DNA of 64,000 bases from Aliihoeflea sp052435735. Lineage in GTDB: Bacteria; Pseudomonadota; Alphaproteobacteria; Rhizobiales; Rhizobiaceae. The translations under genes and the position numbers were made by a program. Where the stretch lies: the NCBI GenBank assembly GCA_052435735.1, contig JBQVNB010000014.1:59194-123193 (forward strand), written 5' to 3'. How positions within the stretch are numbered: position 1 is the first letter of the stretch; each line of letters begins with the position of its first letter. The notes below the pieces were generated by a model. The model searched no databases, was not told where the DNA came from, and saw nothing but the letters and a program-made list of their open reading frames with translations. Below are positions 9,435 through 18,803 of the stretch, piece after piece.

Positions 9435-11258
9435 TCAGTCTTCATAAAGCCGGCGCAGGGCCTCGTCGTCGCCGTGGCGGCGCAGGCTGGCGAGCGATGC
9501 GCGGGGCGGCGGGGAATCGAGCGCGGCGGCAAGGCGCTCGAACGGATCGTCGCCGATCATCGGACCGAAATCGTCGGCCACGAAGGTCGGACCTTCGCCG
9601 CGCAGGCCCTGGATCAACGCATGGAGGTCGATTTCGCCTGGATGGGCGGCGGCATCGGCCACTTCCTGCGGCCGGCCGGGCAATTCGCTCGGCTTCAGCG
9701 TCTCGAACTTCATGCGCATCGTGGTCGCGACGCCCTCGCCGAAGGCGATCGCCTCGCGCTGGCCCATCGAGGACAGGAAGGCGAGGGTGGAGGCCGACGA
9801 ATCGGCGATCGCCGAGCGGATGATCTCCTGGTCGCGCTCGTTGGCGAGGCGCATGGCGAAGATGGTCGAGCACTGCGATAGGACCGTCGGGTCGAGCTCG
9901 CCGGGGCGCTGGGTCACGACGCCGAGATAGCAGCCATATTTGCGGCCTTCCTTGGCGATGCGCGAGAGTGCATGGCGCGTCGGGGCAAAGCCGAGACGCG
10001 GGTCGGCCGGCATGTAGCGATGCGCCTCCTCGCACAGGACGAGAAGCTTCAGCCGGCCCTTCGAGCCGGAAGCGAGGTCGAAGGCGAGGCGCGACAGGAC
10101 CGAACAGACCGAATTGACGACTTCGGAGGGCAGGCCCGCGAGTTCGAAACAGGTGATCGTCTTTCCATGATGGGGCACGCGAAAGATCTTTCCGATCGCC
10201 TCGTGCAGATTGTCCTCGATGAGGCGCGAGGCGAACATGAAGCGGTAGCGAGGATCGGCCAGGGCGGATTCGATCCGTGCCCGCAAGGCGCGGCAATGCG
10301 GCCGCTCGATCTTGGATTCGAGCATTCCCATGCGCTCGTCGATCAGCTTGATCAGATCGACCATGCGGTAGGGAACAGGCGTATCGGCGGTCAGCGACAT
10401 CGTATCGGCGCCGCGCCGCAGGAGCGTCGCGGACGAAGAGGGGCGATGATAGCGGCTCTTGGCGGCCGGGATGAGGTCGCGCAGGAGGTCGACTTCTTCC
10501 GCAACCGCCTCGCGGCCGCGAAAAAGCACCTCGGTCAGTTCCTCCAGCCGGAAAAGCCAGAACGGCATGTCGAGCGAATTGGTGTCGATGCGGACCGAGC
10601 GGTCGGGGAAAGCGGCGTGGAACTCGTTGTGCGGATCGAGGATCAGCACGCGCAGTTCGGGATTGGCGTCGACGGCCTTGCGCAGCAGGAGCGCCACCGC
10701 GCTCGACTTGCCGACACCGGTTGTCCCCAGGACCGCGAAATGCCGGCTGAGCGTCGTGTCCATCGAAATGCGGGCGAGGATCTGCTGGTCCTGGCTGAGG
10801 CTGCCGATCGACACCGCCTGCCGGCCGCCAAGATCGTAGACCGCCTCGAGGTCGCGCGAGCGGATGCGGTGGGCGATGGCGCCGACATGCGGATAGAGCG
10901 TGATGCCGCGGTCGAAATGCGGCTTGCCGGCGATGTCCCGAACCTCGCCGACGAGCTCGACCCGCACGATCAGCGTGTTGTCGGCATTGTCGTTCCACTC
11001 GGCATGCGGCGTCTCGATCGCATAGACGAGACCGACGGTGCGGGCGGCGCCGAGATTGATCGAGATCATGCGGCCGACGGACCACAAGCCGTCGCTGGCG
11101 GTCTGCATTCCGTCCGCTAGGGCCGCGACGGTCGCGCGCGCGCCGTCGCACTGGATGACACGGCCAAGGACGCGCGATTCCGGTTGAAGCGTGTCGCGCC
11201 GTTCCTGGCTGACGGCATCGCCCTCATGTCCCGTTCGCTCAACATACATCGCGCGCAA
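9435..11258 (-). CDS. HerA-like hexameric ATPase (DUF87)
   Basis: A 607-residue P-loop ATPase of the HerA/FtsK superfamily. An N-terminal beta-barrel (HAS-barrel-like: SRVLGRVIQCDGARATV) precedes the ATPase core with Walker A GTTGVGKSS, Walker B-like LKLLVLCEEAHRYM and the arginine-rich segment around VVTQRPGELDPTVLSQC. HerA proteins translocate DNA, usually with a NurA nuclease; no NurA lies beside this one. In alphaproteobacteria the gene is commonly solitary, so its role is uncertain. The last codons read DEALRRLYED. Confidence 0.85.
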   Translation of the reverse strand: MRAMYVERTGHEGDAVSQERRDTLQPESRVLGRVIQCDGARATVAALADGMQTASDGLWSVGRMISINLGAARTVGLVYAIETPHAEWNDNADNTLIVRVELVGEVRDIAGKPHFDRGITLYPHVGAIAHRIRSRDLEAVYDLGGRQAVSIGSLSQDQQILARISMDTTLSRHFAVLGTTGVGKSSAVALLLRKAVDANPELRVLILDPHNEFHAAFPDRSVRIDTNSLDMPFWLFRLEELTEVLFRGREAVAEEVDLLRDLIPAAKSRYHRPSSSATLLRRGADTMSLTADTPVPYRMVDLIKLIDERMGMLESKIERPHCRALRARIESALADPRYRFMFASRLIEDNLHEAIGKIFRVPHHGKTITCFELAGLPSEVVNSVCSVLSRLAFDLASGSKGRLKLLVLCEEAHRYMPADPRLGFAPTRHALSRIAKEGRKYGCYLGVVTQRPGELDPTVLSQCSTIFAMRLANERDQEIIRSAIADSSASTLAFLSSMGQREAIAFGEGVATTMRMKFETLKPSELPGRPQEVADAAAHPGEIDLHALIQGLRGEGPTFVADDFGPMIGDDPFERLAAALDSPPPRASLASLRRHGDDEALRRLYED

Positions 11259-11410
11259 ATCCCCGATTACCGGACCAAGCTATGCGGGCGGGGTTAAGGT
11301 CGCGTTCGGGCGGATGGTTCACGCCGGGTTAAGTCGGGACAGGGTGCGCAAGGAAATTGCGTCACCGGCGGCATTGACAGTCGATACGTGCTCTGCCTAA
11401 TCTCACGCCC

Positions 11411-11467
11411 ATGTTGAAGACGGCACTCATTCTCGTAGTAGGAAGGCGCGTGGGCAAGGCGGTGTAA
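11411..11467 (+). CDS. ilv operon leader peptide
   Basis: An 18-codon frame reading MLKTALILVVGRRVGKAV. It has three Leu, one Ile and four Val, with a run of five branched-chain codons (Leu-Ile-Leu-Val-Val). It is followed after 34 bases by a perfect terminator hairpin and then ilvB. This is the standard arrangement of a ribosome-mediated attenuator: stalling at the Ile/Leu/Val codons would favour an antiterminator. No strong ribosome-binding site is visible, which is common for leader peptides. The call rests on composition and position, with no homologue search. Confidence 0.8.
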   Translation: MLKTALILVVGRRVGKAV

Positions 11468-11501
11468 CCGCCGGGCGAAAGCACCCCATGCGCAACACGC
11501 A

Positions 11502-11524
11502 GGCTCCCCACGGGAGCCTTTTTT
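11502..11524 (+). terminator. ilvBN attenuator terminator
   Basis: Perfect 7-bp stem GGCTCCC/GGGAGCC (11502-11508 and 11512-11518) with a 3-base loop and six T. It lies upstream of the ilvB start, between leader peptide and gene, so it acts on the operon rather than on an upstream gene. Confidence 0.88.
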
Positions 11525-11574
11525 GTTTCCCGAACCAAGCCCCCGACCACAGACAAAGACGACGGACCAGCCCC

Positions 11575-13362
11575 ATGAACAGCGCCACACATGACAGCGG
11601 ACGACGCGAAATGACCGGAGCGGAGATGGTCGTCCAGGCCCTCCGCGACAACGGCGTCGCGCATATTTTCGGCTATCCGGGCGGCGCGGTCCTTCCGATC
11701 TATGACGAGCTCTTCCAGCAGGAAGACGTCCAGCACATTCTCGTTCGCCACGAGCAGGGCGCGGGCCACGCGGCAGAGGGCTATGCGCGCTCGACCGGCA
11801 AGGCGGGCGTCATGCTGGTCACTTCCGGCCCCGGCGCGACGAATGCGGTGACGCCGCTGCAGGACGCGCTGATGGATTCGATCCCGCTCGTTTGCATCAC
11901 CGGGCAGGTGCCGACCTCGCTCATCGGGTCCGACGCTTTCCAGGAATGCGATACGGTCGGCATCACGCGGCCCTGCACCAAGCACAACTGGCTGGTGAAG
12001 GACGTCAACGAGCTCTCCGCGATCCTGCACGAGGCGTTTCATGTCGCGACCACCGGCCGTCCCGGCCCGGTCGTCGTCGACATCCCGAAGGACGTTCAGT
12101 TCGCCAAGGGCATCTACACGCCGCCGCAGACAGCGCCGCGCACCAGCTACCATCCGAAGGTCCAGGGCGACATGGAGGCGATCAAGGCGGCCGTCGAGAT
12201 GATGGCGAACGCGAAGCGCCCGGTCATCTATTCGGGCGGCGGCGTCATCAATTCGGGAGCGGAGGCAAGCCACCTCCTGCGCGAGCTCGTCGATCTCACC
12301 GGCTTCCCGATCACCTCGACGCTGATGGGCCTCGGCGCCTATCCCGCCTCGGGGCCGGCGTGGCTCGGCATGCTGGGCATGCACGGCACCTACGAGGCCA
12401 ACATGACGATGCATGATTGCGATGTCATGCTGTGCATCGGCGCGCGCTTCGACGACCGTATTACCGGCCGCCTCAACGCGTTTTCACCGAACTCGAAAAA
12501 GATTCACATCGATATCGACCCGTCCTCGATCAACAAGAACGTGCCGACCGACGTGCCGATCATCGGCGATGTCGGGCGCGTCATGGAGGACATGGTGCGG
12601 TTGTGGCGGGCGACCGCGCGGACCGACAAGGCGCGGCTCGCGCCGTGGTGGGAGCAGATCGAGAAATGGCGCGCCCGCGATTCGCTCGCCTATCGGCCGA
12701 ACGATGAGATCATCATGCCGCAATATGCGATCCAGCGGCTCTACGAACTGACCAAGCACCGCGACACCTACATCACCACCGAAGTCGGCCAACACCAGAT
12801 GTGGGCGGCCCAGCACTACGGCTTTGAGAAACCGAACCACTGGATGACCTCGGGCGGGCTGGGAACGATGGGCTACGGCCTGCCGGCGGCGCTCGGCGTG
12901 CAGATCGCCCATCCGGACGCGCTCGTCATCGACATTGCCGGCGACGCCTCGGTTCAGATGACGATCCAGGAGATGAGCTGCGCGGTGCAGTATGAAGCGC
13001 CGATCAAGATCTTCATCCTGAACAACCAGTATATGGGCATGGTGCGCCAGTGGCAGCAGCTTCTGCACGGCAATCGCCTGTCGCACTCCTACACCGAGGC
13101 GATGCCCGACTTCGTCAAGCTGGCGGAAGCCTATGGCGGGCACGGCATCCGTTGCGAAAAGCCGGGCGATCTCGACGACGCGATTCAGGAAATGATCGAC
13201 GTCAGGAAGCCGGTCATCTTCGATTGCCGCGTGGCCAATCTCGCCAACTGCTTCCCGATGATCCCGTCGGGCAAGGCGCACAACGAGATGTTGCTGCCCG
13301 ACGAAGCGACGGACGAGGCGGTGGCGAACGCGATCGATGCCAAGGGCAGGGCGCTGGTCTGA
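11575..13362 (+). CDS. ilvB: Acetolactate synthase, large (catalytic) subunit
   Basis: Thiamine-diphosphate enzyme of the first common step of valine, leucine and isoleucine synthesis. The 595-residue protein shows GYPGGAVLPIYDEL at the start of the Pyr domain with catalytic Glu in LVRHEQGAGHAAEGYAR, the FAD-binding middle domain, and the ThDP/Mg motif GDASVQMTIQEM...NNQYMGMVRQWQQ. ATG 11575 (MNSATHDSG) is chosen because the longer frame would run back through the attenuator. It is followed closely by the regulatory subunit gene. Confidence 0.96.
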   Translation: MNSATHDSGRREMTGAEMVVQALRDNGVAHIFGYPGGAVLPIYDELFQQEDVQHILVRHEQGAGHAAEGYARSTGKAGVMLVTSGPGATNAVTPLQDALMDSIPLVCITGQVPTSLIGSDAFQECDTVGITRPCTKHNWLVKDVNELSAILHEAFHVATTGRPGPVVVDIPKDVQFAKGIYTPPQTAPRTSYHPKVQGDMEAIKAAVEMMANAKRPVIYSGGGVINSGAEASHLLRELVDLTGFPITSTLMGLGAYPASGPAWLGMLGMHGTYEANMTMHDCDVMLCIGARFDDRITGRLNAFSPNSKKIHIDIDPSSINKNVPTDVPIIGDVGRVMEDMVRLWRATARTDKARLAPWWEQIEKWRARDSLAYRPNDEIIMPQYAIQRLYELTKHRDTYITTEVGQHQMWAAQHYGFEKPNHWMTSGGLGTMGYGLPAALGVQIAHPDALVIDIAGDASVQMTIQEMSCAVQYEAPIKIFILNNQYMGMVRQWQQLLHGNRLSHSYTEAMPDFVKLAEAYGGHGIRCEKPGDLDDAIQEMIDVRKPVIFDCRVANLANCFPMIPSGKAHNEMLLPDEATDEAVANAIDAKGRALV

Positions 13363-13416
13363 TCATTCAGCCAGAACAGCGACTTGAAGACAGACATTCG
13401 AAAAGAGAATCACCTG

Positions 13417-13989
13417 ATGAACGCACATCTTCAGCCCACCGGTTCGGCCTATTTCATCGCCAAGGAGACCGAGAAGCCGGAAGCCCACACGCTTTCCGTG
13501 CTGGTCGACAACGAGCCGGGCGTGCTCGCGCGCGTCATCGGGCTATTCTCCGGCCGTGGCTACAACATCGACAGCCTGACGGTCTCCGAAACCGAGCACG
13601 AGAAGCACCTGTCGCGCATCACCATAGTCACGCGCGGCACGCCGCATGTGCTGCAGCAGATCAAGCACCAGCTCGAGCGCATCGTGCCGGTTCATCGGGT
13701 CAACGATCTGACGGTCCGTGCGGCGGAACTCGGGCACGACCGGCCGCTCGAGCGCGAATTGGCGCTCGTCAAGGTGGCGGGCACCGGCGAGGACCGCGTC
13801 GAGGCGCTGCGGCTGGCCGACGCCTTCCGCGCCAGCGTCATCGACGCCAATACCGAGCACTTCATCTTCGAGATCACCGGGCGCGTGTCGAAAATCGAGC
13901 AGTTCATCGCGATCATGAAGCCGCTGGGGCTGATCGAAGTCTGCCGCACCGGCGTCGCCGCGATGAACCGCGGCCCGCAGGGCATGTAG
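13417..13989 (+). CDS. ilvN: Acetolactate synthase, small (regulatory) subunit
   Basis: The 190-residue regulatory subunit that confers valine feedback inhibition. An N-terminal ACT domain (HTLSVLVDNEPGVLARVIGLF...GYNIDSLTV) is followed by the C-terminal domain with LALVKVAG and the closing GLIEVCRTGVAAMNRGPQGM. ATG 13417 gives MNAHLQPTGSAYF. It is in operon with ilvB, 54 bases downstream. Confidence 0.95.
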   Translation: MNAHLQPTGSAYFIAKETEKPEAHTLSVLVDNEPGVLARVIGLFSGRGYNIDSLTVSETEHEKHLSRITIVTRGTPHVLQQIKHQLERIVPVHRVNDLTVRAAELGHDRPLERELALVKVAGTGEDRVEALRLADAFRASVIDANTEHFIFEITGRVSKIEQFIAIMKPLGLIEVCRTGVAAMNRGPQGM

Positions 13990-14051
13990 TTTCAGCGCCG
14001 CCGAAATCCCTTGATTGACAGGTCGGCGATGCCGGCCGGAAAGACCGAGCC

Positions 14052-14648
14052 ATGAGCGCGGAGACTTTCGTCGCACTGGTTGCGTTCGCCTTCGTTTCGT
14101 CGATCACGCCGGGACCGAACAACTTCATGCTGCTGGCCTCGGGCGTGAATTTTGGCTTCCGCCGCACGATCCCGCACATGGTCGGCATCGGCGTCGGTTT
14201 CTTCAGCCTGCTGATGGGGGTGGGGCTCGGCCTCGGCGCGCTGCTCGAAGCCTATCCGCAGCTTCACACGACGCTGAAATTCGCTGGTGGCGCCTATCTT
14301 CTCTGGCTTGCCTTCAAGATCGCACGCTCGCGGTCGATGTCATCGGGTGGAACGGGACGCGACCGGCCGATGACGTTCCTCGAGGCGGCCGCCTTCCAGT
14401 GGGTGAACCCGAAGGCGTGGATCATGGCGGTGACCGCGATGGCGATCTACACCAGCCCAAGCGCGCCCTATCTCTCCGTCCTCCTCGTCGCCACCGCCTT
14501 CGCGCTCGTGAACTTTCCGAGCGTGTCGACCTGGGCAGGATTTGGCACGGCGCTGCGCGGGTTTCTCGCCGATCCGGTGCGGCTGAAATGGTTCAACATC
14601 GCGATGGGCGTTCTGTTGGCGGCGTCGGTGGTGCCGATCTTGAAATAA
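14052..14648 (+). CDS. LysE/RhtB family amino-acid exporter
   Basis: A 198-residue inner-membrane exporter. The LysE family signature SSITPGPNNFMLLASGVNFGFRRTIPHMVGI is in the first 45 residues, followed by five further hydrophobic helices; AFQWVNPKAWIMAV is the second conserved motif. The family exports amino acids or related metabolites; the substrate cannot be read from sequence. It sits 62 bases after ilvN, which may hint at export of a branched-chain compound, but no coupling is seen. Confidence 0.85.
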   Translation: MSAETFVALVAFAFVSSITPGPNNFMLLASGVNFGFRRTIPHMVGIGVGFFSLLMGVGLGLGALLEAYPQLHTTLKFAGGAYLLWLAFKIARSRSMSSGGTGRDRPMTFLEAAAFQWVNPKAWIMAVTAMAIYTSPSAPYLSVLLVATAFALVNFPSVSTWAGFGTALRGFLADPVRLKWFNIAMGVLLAASVVPILK

Positions 14649-14721
14649 ATGTTCTTGTTGCGTTCCTTTTGTCTGTACGATAGAGTTTTCGTAAAGAGGC
14701 GGGCGCACAGAGAGAGCCGTA

Positions 14722-14967
14722 GTGACGTTGAACATCAGGGACAGAGAGACGGACGCGCTCGTTCGGAAGCTGGCGCAGACGCGACAGATTGGTTTGACGG
14801 AAGCTATTCGGGAGGCCGTTTCCGAATCGCTCGCTGCCGATGAGCGCAAGGCATCGTTGTGGCAAAGAACGGCGGCTCTTCGTGCGCGCGTCGCATCTTA
14901 CCCGCGCACGGGAGCAGTAGCGGACAAAGCTTTCTACGATTCACTGTCTGGCCAAGGCGACGATTAG
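14722..14967 (+). CDS. vapB: VapB-type antitoxin (Rv0623-like)
   Basis: An 81-residue antitoxin of the PSK/Rv0623-like family: the N terminus TLNIRDRETDALVRKLAQ followed by TGLTEAIREAV-type ribbon-helix-helix residues (here IGLTEAIREAVSESL) would bind the operon promoter, and the Arg/Ala-rich C terminus would wrap the toxin. It starts with GTG and its stop is immediately followed by the toxin ATG, with no gap. Confidence 0.88.
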   Translation: MTLNIRDRETDALVRKLAQTRQIGLTEAIREAVSESLAADERKASLWQRTAALRARVASYPRTGAVADKAFYDSLSGQGDD

Positions 14968-15360
14968 ATGTTCGTCGACAGTTCCGCACTCGTTGCGATA
15001 ATCGCTTCCGAGGATGATGGAGAGGCATTTGCCGACCGATTGAAAATGTCCCGGCGCCCGGTGACTTCGCCGATTGTCGTATTCGAGACCGCGCTTGCGC
15101 TAGCGCGGATATTCCATGCGTCTACCGATGAGATGACCTTGATCGTCATCGAGTTTCTCGAAGAGTCAGGGATCGACGTGATCGAAATTCGCGCGGATGC
15201 GCATCTGATCGCTCTCAAGGCTCATCAGCAGTTCGGCAAGGGAACGGGGCATGGCGCGCAGCTCAACATGGGCGACTGCTTTTCCTACGCCGTGGCTAAA
15301 TCAGCGGGCATTCCCTTGCTCTACAAGGGAAATGACTTCGCGCAGACCGATCTGCGCTGA
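14968..15360 (+). CDS. vapC: VapC-type PIN-domain ribonuclease toxin
   Basis: A 130-residue PIN-domain toxin that cleaves RNA when not held by VapB. The four acidic positions are visible: Asp4 (MFVDSSALV), Glu in VVFETALAL, Asp in NMGDCFSYAVAK, and Asp in YKGNDFAQTD. The set is intact, so the toxin should be active. It is directly adjacent to the antitoxin and codon use is somewhat looser than in the neighbours, consistent with horizontal gain. Confidence 0.9.
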   Translation: MFVDSSALVAIIASEDDGEAFADRLKMSRRPVTSPIVVFETALALARIFHASTDEMTLIVIEFLEESGIDVIEIRADAHLIALKAHQQFGKGTGHGAQLNMGDCFSYAVAKSAGIPLLYKGNDFAQTDLR

Positions 15361-15402
15361 CATGCGCTTGATCCTGCCCGTCGAATCCTGCGAAACAGCG
15401 CC

Positions 15403-16533
15403 ATGAAATTTTCTCCCCAGCAGGATGAGGCGCTGAAGGCCGTTTCGAGGTGGCTTCAGGGCGGGCGCAGTCAGGTGTTCCGGCTTTTCGGCTATGCGGG
15501 CACGGGCAAGACGACGCTCGCGCGGCATTTCGCCGAGGATGTCGATGGCCAGGTGCAGTTCGGTGCGTTCACCGGAAAGGCGGCGCAGGTGCTGCGCTCC
15601 AAGGGCGCGCTGAACGCCCGCACGATCCACTCGCTGATCTATCGCCCGCGCGGCGAGGAAGCGGTTGCGGACGAGACGACGGGCAAGACGTCGATCAACC
15701 CGACCTTCTCGCTCAATCGCCAGAGCCCGATCGCGAAGGCCAAGCTCGTCGTCATCGACGAGTGCTCCATGGTGGACGAGGCGCTCGGGCGCGACCTGAT
15801 GTCGTTCGGCACGCCGATCCTTGTCCTCGGCGACCCGGCGCAGCTGCCGCCGATCTCCGGCGGCGGATTCTTCACCGAGCACGAGCCCGACTATCTCCTG
15901 ACCGAAATCCACCGGCAGGCGCGGGACAACCCGATCATCCAGCTTGCCATGGACGTGCGCGAAGGGCGCGAGTTCATGATCGGCGATTATGGACGGGCGA
16001 AGGTGATTTCGCGCGACGAGGTCGATCAGGACCTCGTGCTCGATGCCGATCAGGTGCTGGTCGGGACGAACCGCACGCGCAAGCGCTACAATCAGCGCCT
16101 GCGGCAGTTGAAGGGCTTCGAGGCGGCCTATCCGCAGGCCGGCGACAAACTTGTTTGTCTGCGCAACGATCCGGCCAAGGGGCTGCTCAATGGGTCGCTT
16201 TGGAAGGTGATGACGTCGTCGCGCGAGACGGTGAAGCCGGGCATCAACCTGCTCGTCTCGCCCGAAGAGGACGATCCGGATCGCGGCATCGCCAAGATCA
16301 AGCTTTTGAAGGCCGCGTTCGACGATCCGGACGCCGATGTTCCCTGGCAGCAGAAGAAGCGCTTCGACGATTTCGACTATGGCTATGCGCTGACCGTCCA
16401 CAAGGCGCAGGGCTCGCAGTGGGACAAGGTCGTGCTGTTCGACGAGAGCTTCGCCTTCAAGGACGCGCGCCAGCGCTGGCTCTACACGGCCATCACCCGC
16501 GCCGCCGAGAGCCTGACGATCGTTCGCAGCTAG
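15403..16533 (+). CDS. RecD-like ATP-dependent DNA helicase
   Basis: A 376-residue superfamily 1B helicase. Walker A is GYAGTGKTTLA near residue 30, Walker B VVIDECSMVDE, and the C-terminal UvrD_C_2 motif is YALTVHKAQGSQWDKVVL ... YTAITRAAESLTIV. It lacks the N-terminal portions of RecD2 and is the short phage/Dda-like form common in alphaproteobacteria. Its stop overlaps the stop of the convergent phosphatase gene within the tetranucleotide CTAG. Confidence 0.88.
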   Translation: MKFSPQQDEALKAVSRWLQGGRSQVFRLFGYAGTGKTTLARHFAEDVDGQVQFGAFTGKAAQVLRSKGALNARTIHSLIYRPRGEEAVADETTGKTSINPTFSLNRQSPIAKAKLVVIDECSMVDEALGRDLMSFGTPILVLGDPAQLPPISGGGFFTEHEPDYLLTEIHRQARDNPIIQLAMDVREGREFMIGDYGRAKVISRDEVDQDLVLDADQVLVGTNRTRKRYNQRLRQLKGFEAAYPQAGDKLVCLRNDPAKGLLNGSLWKVMTSSRETVKPGINLLVSPEEDDPDRGIAKIKLLKAAFDDPDADVPWQQKKRFDDFDYGYALTVHKAQGSQWDKVVLFDESFAFKDARQRWLYTAITRAAESLTIVRS

Positions 16534-17393
16534 ACGATCTCGAACAGGAGCGCGGTCGCGTCGTCGCTGCGCTTGAAGCGCGGGAAGGCGAGGCCGTCCG
16601 GGTCTTCGCGATGCTCGACGACGCGCAGTTCGGCGAGGAGCTTCGACAGGCCGTCGCGCGATGCGGTTTCGACGAAGGCTGCCGCATCGTAGCGGCCATA
16701 GGTATCGACGAGGGCGGCGAAACCGTCCGTGCAGAGGAGACCGCGGGCGGGCAGGGCAATGTCGAGTTCCTCGCTGACGACATGGCGGGCGGCCCTCGGC
16801 TCGGTGCCGAGCGTCCAGACATCGGAGCCTTCGCGATTGTAGGTTGCCCGGCGCGCGCGCAAGGCGCTGCGCACTTCCGGCTGGGCGAGCATGTCCGTAG
16901 CTTGCGTCAATCCGCCGAAGGCCTCGATCACGCGGCGCGCGCCTTCCGGTTCTTCCGTGCGGCCGGGAAGGGCGGTGCGGTCGAGCGCGCTGCCGTCGGC
17001 GGACAGAAGGAAGAGGCGGCAATCGCCGAGGCCGTGCGTGGCGATTGCGCCGTTGGCGACCGAAATCATCTGGAAGCCGGCGATCGGCAACTGCCAGGCA
17101 GGAATGTCATCGCCGTAGAGCATGCCGTCGAGCACGGCCTTTGCCCGGGCGTTGGTCTGGCGGACGATCTCGCCGATCGGACGCTTGCCGTCGGCGAGTT
17201 CCTCGAAGCAGTCCTTGGCAAGGGCGGCGAGCCAGGCGGCATCGGAGGGCGCGTCGGGCAGGAGGCTTTCGCCGAGGCCGGTCGCCCCGTCGATGACGAA
17301 GGCGCAGGACCGGTTGCCACCGCATGCGTCCTCATTGGGACGCTTGGGGTCGCCGCGGTCGGTGATTGTATCCAGAATGCGGAGCGTTGCCAT
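16530..17393 (-). CDS. PP2C-like protein phosphatase
   Basis: A 287-residue protein of the PP2C (PPM) fold, predicted to dephosphorylate Ser/Thr. Visible motifs are DRGDPKRPNEDACGG (motif with metal Asp), FVIDGATGLGE (DGxxG) and ARGLLCTDGFAALVD (the later metal Asp). No partner kinase is nearby. It converges on the helicase gene with a 4-bp overlap of stop codons. Confidence 0.8.
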   Translation of the reverse strand: MATLRILDTITDRGDPKRPNEDACGGNRSCAFVIDGATGLGESLLPDAPSDAAWLAALAKDCFEELADGKRPIGEIVRQTNARAKAVLDGMLYGDDIPAWQLPIAGFQMISVANGAIATHGLGDCRLFLLSADGSALDRTALPGRTEEPEGARRVIEAFGGLTQATDMLAQPEVRSALRARRATYNREGSDVWTLGTEPRAARHVVSEELDIALPARGLLCTDGFAALVDTYGRYDAAAFVETASRDGLSKLLAELRVVEHREDPDGLAFPRFKRSDDATALLFEIV

Positions 17394-17438
17394 GCGGGCG
17401 GATGTGCATGCGGAAAATGATGGGAATGTGAAACCCGA

Positions 17439-17843
17439 TCAGACGCGCTGCGGAATCTCGCGCGCGCCAATCCAGGTCCAGGCTTCGGCTTCCTCGTCGC
17501 TGCCGAAGTGCTTGAGTTCGACCGGCAGCCGCTCGAAGAAACCGGCTGCACGATCCGTCCAGTCAGGCTCCCCGACCGCGGCGCAGCGCTGGACGTGCTC
17601 GAGCGCGTGCTGGCGCCCTTCCTTGGCGGTTGCCGCCGAAATGTCGTCCCAGGCGGAGCCCTCATAGTCGGTCAGGCGCACCAGCACGTCCAGACGGTCG
17701 TGGAGCGCGTAGGCGCCTTCGAGCAGTCCATAAAGATTTTCGACGTCCGCGCCGGTGACGAAGCCGGTGATCTCGATGGCGAAGACGTCGGAGCGATCCG
17801 TTTCGATGCGGCGAACGGCAGGGATACGGTCGAGCGGGTGCAT
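17439..17843 (-). CDS. SpoIIAA-like (STAS/SEC14-type) small protein
   Basis: A 134-residue soluble protein matching the SpoIIAA-like family: DVFAIEITGFVTGADVENLYGLLEGAY, a conserved LVRLTDYEG-W segment, and the terminal ELKHFGSDEEAEAWTWI that corresponds to the family's F...eeA..WL ending. The family has a STAS-like fold and no settled function. It may be co-transcribed with the phosphatase gene 45 bases downstream, which would make a phosphatase/STAS pair; that link is inference. Confidence 0.7.
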   Translation of the reverse strand: MHPLDRIPAVRRIETDRSDVFAIEITGFVTGADVENLYGLLEGAYALHDRLDVLVRLTDYEGSAWDDISAATAKEGRQHALEHVQRCAAVGEPDWTDRAAGFFERLPVELKHFGSDEEAEAWTWIGAREIPQRV

Positions 17844-17939
17844 TGCCTCTCCATGTCTGGACCAAGAATCTGTTCATGTTGAACCCGCAACGAGGCCTGT
17901 TCGTTCCGGTCGCGCAACGTTAGAAGAAACGAAAATGCG

Positions 17940-18695
17940 ATGCGGGACAACGCCATGGCGACGAAACTTTCGGTCAATCTCAACGCGGTCGCGATGCTGC
18001 GCAACCGACGCGACCTGCCCTGGCCGAGCGTTACGGGGCTCGGGCGCATCGCGCTGGCCGCCGGCGCGCATGGGCTGACCGTCCATCCGCGCCCCGACCA
18101 GCGCCACATCCGGTTTTCGGACCTGCCCGAGATCCGCGCACTGATCGACGACGAGTTTCCGCATGCCGAGTTCAACATCGAGGGCTATCCGACGGACGAC
18201 TTCCTCGACCTCGTCGAAGAGCACCAGCCCGAGCAGGTGACGCTCGTGCCCGACGATCCGGCACAAGCGACTTCGGACCATGGCTGGCCGTTCGAACGGC
18301 ATGGCAATTTCCTGAAGCCGGTCGTCGCGCGGTTGAAGAAGGGCGGGATGCGCGTCTCGCTCTTTGCCGATCCCGAACCGGAAGGACTGGAAGCCGCGCG
18401 CGCGACGGGAGCCGACCGTGTCGAGTTCTACACCGGCCCCTACGGTTCCTGCCATTCCGATTCCGAAAAGGCTACCAAGGAACTGGAAAAGCTTGGCAAA
18501 GCGGCGGATGCCGCCGTCGCGCTCGGGCTCGGCATCAATGCCGGACACGATCTGACGGTCGCCAATCTCGCGCCGCTCGTGCGGCGTGTTCCCGAGCTTG
18601 CGGAAGTGTCAATCGGTCATGGGCTGACGGCCGACGCGCTTGAATATGGCATGGCCGAAACCGTGCGTCGTTTCCTGCGTTCCTGCGAAGGGTAG
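17940..18695 (+). CDS. pdxJ: Pyridoxine 5'-phosphate synthase
   Basis: Closes the pyridine ring of vitamin B6 from 3-amino-1-phosphoacetone and deoxyxylulose phosphate. The 251-residue TIM barrel starts KLSVNLNAVAMLRNRRD, has HGLTVHPRPDQRHI, FNIEGYPTDDFL, VTLVPDDPAQATSDHGW, and ends with VSIGHGLTADALEYGM. ATG 17955 is an alternative start five codons in. It stands alone upstream of kup. Confidence 0.94.
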   Translation: MRDNAMATKLSVNLNAVAMLRNRRDLPWPSVTGLGRIALAAGAHGLTVHPRPDQRHIRFSDLPEIRALIDDEFPHAEFNIEGYPTDDFLDLVEEHQPEQVTLVPDDPAQATSDHGWPFERHGNFLKPVVARLKKGGMRVSLFADPEPEGLEAARATGADRVEFYTGPYGSCHSDSEKATKELEKLGKAADAAVALGLGINAGHDLTVANLAPLVRRVPELAEVSIGHGLTADALEYGMAETVRRFLRSCEG

Positions 18696-18803
18696 AGCAT
18701 AACACCCCCGCGCGCTGCATGGCTGACCCTGCGAAAAGGGCAGTTGATATTGCACTGCAACAGGCGTAGAAGCCCGCCCGTCCTTCAAAGGAGGGCAAAT
18801 GAA

